Part shown: positions 1 through 6,542 of the stretch, in pieces
Numbering within the stretch: the first letter of the stretch is position 1
How the letters are laid out: the number at the start of each line of letters is the position of its first letter
Source of the DNA: Bacteroides sp. CAG:144
GTDB lineage: Bacteria > Bacteroidota > Bacteroidia > Bacteroidales > UBA11471
NCBI GenBank assembly: GCA_000434215.1
Contig: HF999660.1
Location: 4,365-14,752, forward strand
DNA length: 10,388 bases
Reading direction: 5' to 3'
The notes under the pieces: model-generated
What the model was told of the DNA's origin: nothing
Databases searched by the model: none
What the model saw: only the letters and a program-made list of their open reading frames with translations
Position numbers and translations under genes: made by a program

Positions 1-264
1 TTCTACATCGGCATCAACGGTATCGTTACTTTCAAAAAAAGCTCTCTACGAGAGACTCTTTCGGCAATTCCTCTCGACCGCCTCTTGCTCGAAACCGACG
101 CCCCCTACCTTGCACCAGTACCTTATAGGGGAAAAAGGAATGAACCGGCATTCGTCCGGCACACGGCAGAATTTATCGCTAACGAATTACACATGGAAAC
201 CCTCGAAATAGAAACGATTACCTACAAAAACGCCTGTCGGCTATTTAATCTCCCTGCCGAATAA
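1..264 (+). CDS. TatD-family metal-dependent hydrolase (3' part)
   Basis: This is the last 87 codons of a reading frame that enters from the left edge and ends at TAA 262-264. The segment contains [26 protein letters not shown] sequence at about residues 29-50, split here as ETDAPYL and PYRGKRNEP. That is the C-terminal signature of the TatD/YcfH amidohydrolase-fold family, in which the Asp of ETD/SPYL is a metal ligand. Family members are cytoplasmic TIM-barrel metal-dependent nucleases (3'-5' exonuclease or deoxyribonuclease activities have been described). The PYRGKRNEP wording is closer to the YcfH branch than to TatD itself, so no gene symbol is given. The terminal residues (NACRLFNL) match the usual family end, so the C-terminus appears intact. 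Only about a third of a typical 255-residue protein is present. A weak 6-bp AT hairpin at 294-309 is the only terminator-like element after it. Confidence 0.9.
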   Translation, partial: FYIGINGIVTFKKSSLRETLSAIPLDRLLLETDAPYLAPVPYRGKRNEPAFVRHTAEFIANELHMETLEIETITYKNACRLFNLPAE

Positions 265-318
265 ATACAAACTACGAGGCAATGAAAAATTAGACATATT
301 AAAATATGTAAAATTCTT

Positions 319-347
319 TTTGCGAATACATAAAATAGCTACTTTTG
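319..347 (+). promoter_or_regulatory. Bacteroidetes-type promoter for tRNA-Glu
   Basis: A perfect -7 box TACTTTTG (TAnnTTTG consensus) lies at 340-347, with TTTG at 319-322 as the -33 element and 17 bases between them. Transcription would start near 352-356, about 10 bases before the tRNA. The box and discriminator CTACTTTTGTGGCG match the SRP RNA promoter at 8246-8259 at 13 of 14 positions. Confidence 0.75.
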
Positions 348-363
348 TGGCGTCTTAAAAGAT

Positions 364-436
364 GGCGATGTAGTGTAGTGGCCTAGCACGTATCCCTCTC
401 ACGGATGAGACCCGGGTTCGATTCCCGGCTTCGCTA
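364..436 (+). tRNA. tRNA-Glu (anticodon CUC)
   Basis: The 73-nt cloverleaf folds with D stem GTGT/GCAC, anticodon stem TATCC/GGATG, loop CTCTCAC (anticodon CTC, reading GAG codons) and T stem CCGGG/CCCGG around TTCGATT. The acceptor stem GGCGATG/CTTCGCT has a G-U pair at 1-72 and a U-U mispair at 6-67, which is unusual but does not prevent the fold. The discriminator is A and CCA is not encoded. The gene has its own promoter at 319-347 and a strong hairpin terminator starting two bases after it, so it is probably a single-gene unit. Confidence 0.93.
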
Positions 437-437
437 C

Positions 438-475
438 AAAACCTTACAATTTCGATTGTAAGGTTTTTTCTTTTT
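438..475 (+). terminator. Intrinsic terminator after tRNA-Glu
   Basis: A perfect 13-bp stem (arms 438-450 and 455-467) closes a TTCG tetraloop and is followed by a T-rich run, TTCTTTTT. It ends about 20 bases before the MFS start codon, so it separates the tRNA from the transporter gene or attenuates read-through into it. Confidence 0.85.
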
Positions 476-494
476 ATACTCTTAAATCAAATCG

Positions 495-1676
495 ATGAGA
501 AAGCATCTGCAACTGAAAGACGACGAAGGAGTTCCCGCCTCATTGCTTTTCATTATGGCCTGTATGGCTGCCGTCTCGGTAGCAAATATCTATTATTGCC
601 AACCGCTCCTTTCTCTGATGGGAAATGACCTCAGCATCGATGAATGGAGAGCAAGCCTCATTGCCATGATTACACAAGTAGGGTATGCCTGCGGATTATT
701 TTTCATCATACCCTCGGGCGATAAATTCGACCGCAAGAAAATCGTCTCATACAGTTTCTCCATACTGACAATAGCCTTGCTATGTATTGCACTGTCGAAC
801 AATTTCCACGCGGTAATGGCCGCGTCGTTTGCCGTAGGAGCCTGTTCGGTCATGCCGCAAATATTCATTCCCATTGCCGCCCAATACTCCCGACCGGAGA
901 AAAAAGGCGCCAACGTGGGCCTTATCGTTTCGGGGTTACTTACCGGCATTCTCGCTTCGCGCGTAATAAGCGGGCTGGTAGGAGAATGGCTGGGCTGGCG
1001 TTCGATGTACGTTATCGCTGCCATCGTCATGTCATTATGTACGCTCATCGTATGGCGTATCATGCCTTACACCGAAAACAATTATACCGGCTCGTACAAG
1101 AGATTGATGCATTCCTTATTCGCCCTTATACGCGAATACAAACTTCTGCGTATTTGTGCCCTACGGGCAGCCTTTGCATTCGGCTCGTTCCTTGCATTAT
1201 GGGCTTCTCTTACGTTTAAAATGGAACAAGCCCCGTTCTATGCAGGCAGCGATGTCGTAGGGTTGCTGGGATTATGCGGCGTCGCCGGGGCAATGTCTGC
1301 ATCGGTTGTAGGCCGTCTTGTTTCCCGCATCGGCGTACACAACTTCAATCTTTTAGGCGCGGCTCTCATGCTCTCGGCATGGATTATAGCTTATCTTTGG
1401 GGAAACACATACACGGCCATCATTATAACCATACTTATTCTCGATATCGGTATGCAGTGCATACAACTAAGCAATCAGACCGTCGTCTTTTCCCTCAATC
1501 CCAAAGCATCGAACCGGATCAACACGATTTTCATGACAAACTATTTCATCGGAGGCTCTTTGGGAACATTCCTATCGGGAAGCGCATGGAGTATGGCTGG
1601 TTGGAGCGGAGTAACAATCGTGGGTATCGGTTTGGCTTTTTGTTCGCTGTGCATCACCCTATTTTCAAAACAATAA
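495..1676 (+). CDS. MFS transporter, probable efflux permease
   Basis: This 393-residue protein has the size and hydrophobicity pattern of a 12-helix major facilitator superfamily permease of the inner membrane. The N-terminal helix runs about residues 15-38 and ends in NIYYCQPLL, a sequence common in drug/metabolite efflux members. The loop between helices 2 and 3 carries motif A as GDKFDRKK at 75-82. A long basic cytoplasmic linker (about 190-215) splits the two six-helix halves. The resemblance is to AraJ/YnfM-like proton-driven exporters, but the substrate cannot be read from the sequence. The ATG at 495 is the first in frame, and no Shine-Dalgarno is present. No clear TAnnTTTG box lies between the tRNA terminator and this ATG, so expression may depend on read-through from the tRNA promoter. 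It converges on the GH28 gene. Confidence 0.9.
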   Translation: MRKHLQLKDDEGVPASLLFIMACMAAVSVANIYYCQPLLSLMGNDLSIDEWRASLIAMITQVGYACGLFFIIPSGDKFDRKKIVSYSFSILTIALLCIALSNNFHAVMAASFAVGACSVMPQIFIPIAAQYSRPEKKGANVGLIVSGLLTGILASRVISGLVGEWLGWRSMYVIAAIVMSLCTLIVWRIMPYTENNYTGSYKRLMHSLFALIREYKLLRICALRAAFAFGSFLALWASLTFKMEQAPFYAGSDVVGLLGLCGVAGAMSASVVGRLVSRIGVHNFNLLGAALMLSAWIIAYLWGNTYTAIIITILILDIGMQCIQLSNQTVVFSLNPKASNRINTIFMTNYFIGGSLGTFLSGSAWSMAGWSGVTIVGIGLAFCSLCITLFSKQ

Positions 1677-1742
1677 TTCTTTTCAAATAATCCCAACTAT
1701 CCACGCATTGCTTTAAACTCTTTTTCCTCATCACATATACTA

Positions 1743-1779
1743 TAAAAAAAGATGCTCCGCATCATAATGCAGAGCATCT
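1743..1779 (-). terminator. Terminator of the GH28 gene
   Basis: The arms AGATGCTC (1750-1757) and GAGCATCT (1772-1779) extend inward through one C/A mismatch to GCAT/ATGC around a CATA loop. On the - strand this hairpin runs directly into a T run (A run at 1744-1750 on +), about 23 bases after the GH28 stop codon. The + side has no T run, so it is not a good terminator for the MFS gene. Confidence 0.8.
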
Positions 1780-1801
1780 ATCTCACTAATAAAAGAGATC
1801 T

Positions 1802-3130
1802 TTACTTTTTACGATTGGACATTTTCTCGCCATTGATCGTAACATTCTTGATTTTAAGCCCGTCGATCAAATCGGCTTTCAGCACTCCGTCCTTAGCGGC
1901 CGTAATATCGAGATTTTCAAACGTAAAATCCGACAAGAAATAATCATCGGAACGATTTACATCGAAAAAGACGTTACACTTCAACTTGATATTACGCATC
2001 GTTATGTTGTTGGAATAAGAATAAGGGGTATCTTCCCGGCCTTGAAGATCGAAAAATTGACGCCAGGGTTTTACATACAAGAAACTGCGGGCATCGCCTT
2101 CGATATCTTCAACGAGAATATATTCATATTTTTGCGGAGTATCGGGACGCATCTTCAACCACAACAGACGCGAAGCATTCGATATTTTAATACGGCGCAA
2201 AATGATATTGCGGTCATGAATCGACTCACTACCGCAAGTAAGAGCGCTATGACAATAACCATACACGCAATCTTCGACAATGATGTTGTAATTTCCTCCG
2301 TTATTCTCGTCTTTGTCGGCCCAAGGACCTTTGCCACCTTTAAGAGCAATAGCATCATCGTTTACAGAGAGGTAACACCCTTTCACCAAAACATTGGTAC
2401 AAACATCGATATCGATTGCATCGGAACTGGGAGCTTTTACAGGTGCCGAAGGCGCATATATATAGAGATTGAGCAATTTCACATTCTCGCATTTATAAAG
2501 ATGCGTCGTCCAGAAAGGTGAATTCATAAGACGCACCCCTTCCAGTTGCACATCCTTACAATTAGAAATATATACAAGACGAGGACGCAACTCATCCATA
2601 TTGGTGCATTTGGGTATCACTTTACGACGCAACCAGAACGATTTCCAATAACGCAAACCGTTACCGTTTATAGTACCTTTTCCCGATATGGTAAAGCCAT
2701 TTACACCATCGGCATTTACCAAAGCGGCAAAATATTTCAGCGATTGTCCCTCAATGCGGGTATTTACAATAGCAAAATTACTGATATCGTCGCTGCCTTT
2801 GAGGACTCCTCCCTCCTCGATATGCAAATGGGTACCAGGCTTGAAGAAAAGAGAACCGCTAAGGAAAGTGCCTTGGGGAACAACGATTACACCACCGCCG
2901 TCGGCCGCCGCTTTATCGATAACAGACTGAATAGCTTCGGTTTGAAGCAGATTGCTATCATTAGCAGCAACCCCATAATCGGTGATGCGGTAAACTTTGC
3001 CCAGTTTGGCAATATCAACGGGAGTATTCTTATAAAACCAATCAGGAATAGGTGTTCCGTCGGGAAATTTCTCTTTGGCCGTTACATTCAAGCACAAAAG
3101 CAAAGAGACAAACAGAAAAATTTGTTTCAT
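1802..3130 (-). CDS. Secreted GH28 glycosidase (polygalacturonase-like)
   Basis: The 442-residue protein starts with a Sec signal peptide (MKQIFLFVSLLLCLNVTA, cleavage near residue 18), which is why ATG 3130 is preferred over an in-frame ATG at 3217. It folds as a right-handed parallel beta-helix of glycoside hydrolase family 28, whose members hydrolyse alpha-galacturonosyl or related links in pectin. Visible landmarks are RITDYGV at 48-54, SSDAIDID at 235-242 (equivalent of the NTD motif), VNDDAIALKGG at 256-266 with the catalytic Asp pair D258/D259, CHSALTCGSES at 293-303 (equivalent of GHG) and LKMR at 325-328 (equivalent of RIK). The motif wording is that of Bacteroidetes exo-acting or rhamnogalacturonan-type members rather than of fungal endo-enzymes. 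It is probably periplasmic. No SusC/SusD pair or other pectin gene is adjacent, so it is an isolated gene here. It has its own promoter and terminator. Confidence 0.9.
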   Translation of the reverse strand: MKQIFLFVSLLLCLNVTAKEKFPDGTPIPDWFYKNTPVDIAKLGKVYRITDYGVAANDSNLLQTEAIQSVIDKAAADGGGVIVVPQGTFLSGSLFFKPGTHLHIEEGGVLKGSDDISNFAIVNTRIEGQSLKYFAALVNADGVNGFTISGKGTINGNGLRYWKSFWLRRKVIPKCTNMDELRPRLVYISNCKDVQLEGVRLMNSPFWTTHLYKCENVKLLNLYIYAPSAPVKAPSSDAIDIDVCTNVLVKGCYLSVNDDAIALKGGKGPWADKDENNGGNYNIIVEDCVYGYCHSALTCGSESIHDRNIILRRIKISNASRLLWLKMRPDTPQKYEYILVEDIEGDARSFLYVKPWRQFFDLQGREDTPYSYSNNITMRNIKLKCNVFFDVNRSDDYFLSDFTFENLDITAAKDGVLKADLIDGLKIKNVTINGEKMSNRKK

Positions 3131-3230
3131 GGATTTTCTTTTTTGATAAATATTCAATGTATACTTCGTTTTCGCAAGCCAGAGCAAATTCGTATGGTCG
3201 GTCATACCCTTCCCCAAACAGATCTCCCGA

Positions 3231-3263
3231 CAAAGATAACAACTTCACGGCATAACCGCCAAA
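3231..3263 (-). promoter_or_regulatory. Promoter for the GH28 gene
   Basis: Read on the - strand, TATCTTTG (3231-3238 on +, as CAAAGATA) matches the -7 consensus TAnnTTTG exactly, and TTTG lies at 3260-3263, 21 bases upstream. Transcription would start near 3224-3227, leaving a leader of about 95 bases before ATG 3130. The position between the regulator's stop codon and the GH28 start indicates that GH28 is transcribed independently. Confidence 0.65.
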
Positions 3264-3327
3264 TTTCCTGCCGCAAAAATATCTGACAGATTCGACCCTC
3301 CACACACATCTGTATTTTGGGGATACA

Positions 3328-4281
3328 TCACACGTTTGTTCGCAACATGCCGATTACTCTGTATATATTATATATATCGTCTCGGGCAATCGAAAAAGGT
3401 GCAAATCGATCATCATTGAAAGAACGGCAAAGCAATCCGTCTTCCTGCTGATAAATCAACCGGAAGATCAATCCTGTACTCATTGTATCTATAACATAAG
3501 GACTACCGTTCATAATAGGTGCATTTTCGGGCACTTCGACAAGCGCCAGCATATCGCCCGGTTTAAAATCGGGCAGCATCCAGTCGCCCGACACCTCATA
3601 CACGAGATTATATTTTGAAAATTGTTTTATAACAGATGAATACCGAATATTTTTTGCATTTTTTTTCACATAATCATATACATCTACATTCTTTTCATAA
3701 TAAATCTCTTTTGGCAACACTGGAACTTTATAATCACCCATATCACCGAGACCCGTCAACAACCATTTTGCCGATATGTCTTTATAAGTTTTGATAATAG
3801 ATACCAGCACGATAATGTCGGATTGTATACCCCGCAAAAACACCTCCTTCAAGGCACTTTCGGGAACATTTATTGCATGAGCAAACTCTTCTTCGGTCAG
3901 CCCCTTGTTTATTATGACATTCTTTATCCGCTCTATAATCCCATTGTCGGGCAACCAGCCGACAGACATCGAATCCAGCGCCGGAGACAGAAGCTTCATT
4001 TCATTTTCGGTTCTGCTTATAACACTTTCCGATATTAAATTCGAAACCTCATGGTATGGCAAATCCCTATACTTGGGTCCTTCACCGGTAAGTAACCACA
4101 ACCGGCTATACCTATTATATCGAGAAAGTATTTTATCGGCCATTCTATCGGTAATCTTCTTTATTTTTCCCGATTGTAAATCATATATTTGGGTAGGCGT
4201 AGCCCCTATGCTCTCGGCAAACTGTTTTGCATTCAGTCCTACATCCGTGATTAATTGGAGTATAATTTCTTTTGTTTCCAT
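3328..4281 (-). CDS. Double-HTH regulator with degenerate S24 (LexA-like) domain
   Basis: This 317-residue protein is repressor-like. Residues about 4-69 form an HTH unit ending in WLLTGEGP (62-69). Residues about 114-180 are a second, diverged copy ending in WLLTGLGD (173-180). A C-terminal domain from about 220 has the S24/LexA peptidase fold pattern, with VSGDWMLPDFKPGDMLAL at 230-247. In active S24 proteins the motif is GDSMxP with catalytic Ser; here that residue is Trp234. The catalytic Lys in the later YVI...KR segment appears to be Arg274. The domain is therefore expected to serve dimerisation or ligand sensing, not self-cleavage. The gene diverges from the ECF sigma gene, and its start codon abuts two exact 10-bp direct repeats that may be its own operator. 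ATG 4281 is the first in-frame start. It could be a prophage-type repressor relic, but no phage genes are nearby. DNA binding is well supported; the target is inferred. Confidence 0.85.
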   Translation of the reverse strand: METKEIILQLITDVGLNAKQFAESIGATPTQIYDLQSGKIKKITDRMADKILSRYNRYSRLWLLTGEGPKYRDLPYHEVSNLISESVISRTENEMKLLSPALDSMSVGWLPDNGIIERIKNVIINKGLTEEEFAHAINVPESALKEVFLRGIQSDIIVLVSIIKTYKDISAKWLLTGLGDMGDYKVPVLPKEIYYEKNVDVYDYVKKNAKNIRYSSVIKQFSKYNLVYEVSGDWMLPDFKPGDMLALVEVPENAPIMNGSPYVIDTMSTGLIFRLIYQQEDGLLCRSFNDDRFAPFSIARDDIYNIYRVIGMLRTNV

Positions 4282-4301
4282 AATATAGTTAAATATAGTT
4301 A
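4282..4301. repeat. Tandem operator-like repeat AATATAGTTA x2
   Basis: Two identical copies of AATATAGTTA lie end to end (4282-4291 and 4292-4301), starting at the base next to the regulator's ATG. A spacing of one helical turn would put two protein contacts on the same face of the DNA. Related copies AATATAGTAA occur at 4314-4323, at 4390-4399 (inverted, TTACTATATT) and at 4523-4532. Together they mark the 303-bp regulator/sigma spacer as a likely binding region for the adjacent HTH protein. The operator role is inference. Confidence 0.55.
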
Positions 4302-4584
4302 TTTTATATATGAAATATAGTAAATATATTGATTATATTTATATCTTTGCTACAACATCAATCAAAACAATCGCACAAAATAAATGCACTTACTATATTT
4401 TTCTGACAAAATAAACAAAAAATCTTTATTCTGCAAATAGAAACATTCGGTTTTAAGAATTAAAAGCACTAAAAAATATTATTCCATTACATACCGAATA
4501 TATCAAAATAGCCCCAAAAAACAATATAGTAAAAAAGCATTCATCTCGATATTACTTATTTTATAACGATTAAAATTTACAATT
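4302..4584. other. AT-rich divergent regulatory spacer
   Basis: No coding frame is supported here. The spacer between the divergent regulator and ECF sigma genes is strongly AT-rich. It holds three AATATAGTAA elements (4314-4323; 4390-4399 inverted; 4523-4532) and one good + strand -7 box at 4342-4349. For the leftward regulator gene only weak candidates exist, TTATTTTG read on - at 4376-4383 and 4407-4414, each one base off the consensus. From the + box to the sigma ATG there would be a leader of about 230 bases. I see no convincing riboswitch or strong hairpin in it. Confidence 0.5.
4342..4349 (+). promoter_or_regulatory. Candidate -7 box for the ECF sigma gene
   Basis: TATCTTTG matches TAnnTTTG exactly and faces the sigma gene. 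The place where a -33 TTTG should be (about 4317-4322) instead carries the third AATATAGTAA element at 4314-4323. Such a promoter could be blocked by a protein bound there, or could need an activator. Strength and use are unknown. Confidence 0.45.
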
Positions 4585-5175
4585 ATGACAAAGAAAGAAA
4601 TGGCAGACTATTTAGTCGCAAATCAAAAACCTTTATGGCAATCAGCTTTTTACTTAACCAAGAACGAAGATGATGCTTCTGATTTAACACAATCGGTCTT
4701 TTTAAAAGCCCTTTGCAATTTCGAAAAATTTACCGATTCGACCAATCTCGGAGGCTGGCTATATACAATCATGAGAAACCTTTTCATCAACCAATGCAGG
4801 AGTGCCGACCAAGTCCGCATATCAAGAAGCGACAAAGAATACGAAACTGCCCCGAACGATCTTATGTACGGAACCACCGAGTCGGCCGACTCCCGTTGCA
4901 CCATGCAGGACATCGAACATGCCATAGACATATTAAACAAAGAATACAGTATTCCTTTTCGCATGTATGTATCGGGATATAAATACCAAGAGATTGCCGA
5001 CAAGATGAATATCCCCCTCGGTACGGTAAAAAGCCGCATCTTTATCGCCAGGAAAAAAGCACAAGCCTATCTGACGGAAAAGCCGACCGCTAAAAGTACA
5101 ACCCACAAACTCGTCATCAAAAACGCCCAATCGACACTCTTCTCCAACGGGAATCGAATGGATCAGAAATTCTAA
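4585..5175 (+). CDS. ECF-family RNA polymerase sigma factor
   Basis: This 196-residue protein has the two-domain layout of extracytoplasmic-function sigma-70 factors. Region 2 lies at about 12-74 (DDASDLTQSVFLKAL at 29-43, then NLGGWLYTIMRNLFINQCR at 54-72), which binds core polymerase and the -10-like element. Region 4 lies at about 106-162 (YQEIADKMNIPLGTVKSRIFIARKKA), with an HTH that contacts the -35-like element. A 35-residue Ser/Thr/Lys-rich tail follows region 4 and is longer than in minimal ECF proteins. No FecR-type or zinc-finger anti-sigma gene, and no SusC/SusD pair, is next to it, so it is not the usual transport-linked arrangement. Control may be transcriptional, through the divergent double-HTH regulator. 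ATG 4585 is the first in-frame start and gives complete region 2. It converges on the DUF6048-like gene. Confidence 0.92.
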   Translation: MTKKEMADYLVANQKPLWQSAFYLTKNEDDASDLTQSVFLKALCNFEKFTDSTNLGGWLYTIMRNLFINQCRSADQVRISRSDKEYETAPNDLMYGTTESADSRCTMQDIEHAIDILNKEYSIPFRMYVSGYKYQEIADKMNIPLGTVKSRIFIARKKAQAYLTEKPTAKSTTHKLVIKNAQSTLFSNGNRMDQKF

Positions 5176-5187
5176 TATAACTTCCCA

Positions 5188-5233
5188 ACAAAAAGAAACG
5201 GCAAGTCTTTCCGAATGTTCGAAAGGCTTGCCG
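5188..5233 (-). terminator. Terminator of the DUF4199-GT2-DUF6452-DUF6048 operon
   Basis: The arms CGGCAAG (5199-5205) and CTTGCCG (5227-5233) continue inward through CTTTC/GAAAG around a short loop, with one T/G opposition. On the - strand the hairpin is followed by a T-rich run (A-rich 5188-5198 on +). On the + strand the bases after the hairpin are not T-rich, so any effect on the convergent sigma transcript is weaker. Confidence 0.8.
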
Positions 5234-5272
5234 TAGACTGTAATAATACACATACATCGCAAAAAGAGAAAA

Positions 5273-6010
5273 CTAATCCCCTGCAATTACATTACGTTTC
5301 TTCGTCTTAACAGGAATCTGATAGTAAAGCGAATAGGTAAAATCAAAACCTCCGCTGCGTTTTCCCATACCGGGAATTATCCACGGACGGGTCGTCTCAT
5401 CGTTCTTGGCTTTGAGCAAGACTTTATATCGCACCGAAAAACCCATTTTAAGCCCCTTGTACAGATTTACCCGGATACCAGCAAGCGGCTCCAACCATTG
5501 AGCCCGCGAATGGCAATCGTAAATGGCAGCCTTATTATTGGTTCCCCAATACCCCGAACTGAGGTCTATATCGGTAATATCATAAGAAAAGACCGAGAAT
5601 CCATACAACAACCCCATATAGATATACCCCGGAGCTGTGGAATTATAATTGAAATTATAAAGTACCCCCAAACGGTTGTATAACGTCGGCGATACTTTAT
5701 AAGTAAAATTCCCATCATCAGGCGTATTGTCGGCCCACCCGATGCCCGTTTCCCAAATCGGGAAAAACCGATTATGGAAACTCACTTCGAGAGATACCTG
5801 ATAATTGGCATACTGCTGCCCGAACAGCGAAACGACCGGCTGAAAAAGGTCAACACCGACAATCAGCCCGTCCAACAACGGATAACGATAAAGTGAACCG
5901 TCTTCAAGACGCTTGCTTTTTTGCTTTTCAGCCGCCGATAATGATATTCCCGACAATAGCAACATCACCACAGCACACAATATACTCAAGAAACGATTAC
6001 TCGACCACAT
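5273..6010 (-). CDS. DUF6048-like probable outer-membrane beta-barrel protein
   Basis: The 245-residue product begins MWSSNRFLSILCAVVMLLLSGISLSA, a clear Sec signal peptide with cleavage near residues 26-27. The rest is rich in Tyr, Phe, Gly and Asn, with alternating hydrophobic strands such as GLIVGVDLFQPVVSLFG (48-64), PGYIYMGLLYGFSVFSYD (127-144), AGIRVNLYKGLKMGFSVRYKVLL (177-199) and FDFTYSLYYQIPV (222-234). This pattern fits a small beta-barrel of the outer membrane. I recognise it as resembling DUF6048, found in Bacteroidales beside DUF6452 proteins; the function is unknown. The start at 6010 is chosen for the signal peptide, although an in-frame ATG at 6037 would add nine residues. It overlaps the end of the preceding gene by 14 bases, which suggests translational coupling. 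It is the last gene of its operon. Confidence 0.75.
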   Translation of the reverse strand: MWSSNRFLSILCAVVMLLLSGISLSAAEKQKSKRLEDGSLYRYPLLDGLIVGVDLFQPVVSLFGQQYANYQVSLEVSFHNRFFPIWETGIGWADNTPDDGNFTYKVSPTLYNRLGVLYNFNYNSTAPGYIYMGLLYGFSVFSYDITDIDLSSGYWGTNNKAAIYDCHSRAQWLEPLAGIRVNLYKGLKMGFSVRYKVLLKAKNDETTRPWIIPGMGKRSGGFDFTYSLYYQIPVKTKKRNVIAGD

Positions 6011-6542
6011 AATAATAGAGACGAACGTTTTCGACATCTTGATTATCTACCTCGGAAGTCATCAACTCGGCATCGACGATTTGCCACGTCGTATACCGAA
6101 AATCATCGATGACATAATTATACATAGCTCCGCATTCGGCCGACTCAAACTCGATATAGGTATGATACACGAATGTGAGCGTATCTCTTTTATACCGGGG
6201 ATTGAGGTTATACTGGTCATAACGTATGACATATTGCGTCGTATCACGGTCGCTACGCAAAGTAGCCCGAAACGAAGATATATTGGCCGTATCGACAAGA
6301 AGCGAATCTTTGAACTGCCCCACCCCGTAAACCGACACCGAATCTATAACCACTTTTGCCGCCGAATCGCCGTATGCGTAAAAAGCCGCACTGAATATGC
6401 TGGTTTTACTTTCGAGACAAGCCTCGGTATTGCAGGCAACAGAAAAAAGCATAGGCAACATACACGTGAAAAGCACGCCGAAAGCCCTCATCCTGCCGGC
6501 AATCCTACGCTTCAATATACGATATTTACGCCAATCGATCAT
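5997..6542 (-). CDS. DUF6452-like small exported (possibly lipid-anchored) protein
   Basis: This 181-residue protein has a basic N-terminus (RKYRILKRRIAGRMR), a hydrophobic stretch (FGVLFTCMLPMLFSVA) and then Cys37, a marginal lipobox (S-V-A-C, lacking the usual Leu at -3). The mature part has Cys42 and Cys136 and is built of beta-strand-like segments (KVVIDSVSVYGVG, TQYVIRYDQYNL, TLTFVYHTYIEFESAECGAMYNYVID). It resembles DUF6452, whose role is not known. ATG 6542 overlaps the glycosyltransferase stop by 17 bases. An alternative start at 6491 (Met18) would give a shorter signal peptide and no overlap, and I cannot decide between them. It sits between the GT2 enzyme and the DUF6048-like barrel, so an envelope role is likely by context. 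Confidence 0.7.
   Translation of the reverse strand: MIDWRKYRILKRRIAGRMRAFGVLFTCMLPMLFSVACNTEACLESKTSIFSAAFYAYGDSAAKVVIDSVSVYGVGQFKDSLLVDTANISSFRATLRSDRDTTQYVIRYDQYNLNPRYKRDTLTFVYHTYIEFESAECGAMYNYVIDDFRYTTWQIVDAELMTSEVDNQDVENVRLYYYVVE

Noticed and set aside
294..309. Hairpin ACATAT-TAAA-ATATGT after the TatD gene
   Set aside because: It has only six A/T-rich pairs with no immediate T run, which is too weak to call a terminator.
593..1063. A - strand open frame of 156 codons inside the MFS gene
   Set aside because: It lies entirely within a well-supported 12-helix transporter gene and shows no protein-like features.
3131..3217. N-terminal extension of the GH28 frame to an ATG at 3217
   Set aside because: It would bury the signal peptide 29 residues inside the protein. 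The ATG at 3130 gives a standard secretory N-terminus.
2546..3286. A 246-codon open frame on the + strand opposite the GH28 gene
   Set aside because: It is the antisense of a clear GH28 protein with signal peptide and motifs. Its translation has no recognisable domain, and it spans the GH28 promoter.
3328..4281. Prophage repressor as a sign of an integrated phage
   Set aside because: No integrase, Cro, attachment-site repeat or phage structural gene is visible, and the neighbours are ordinary chromosomal genes.
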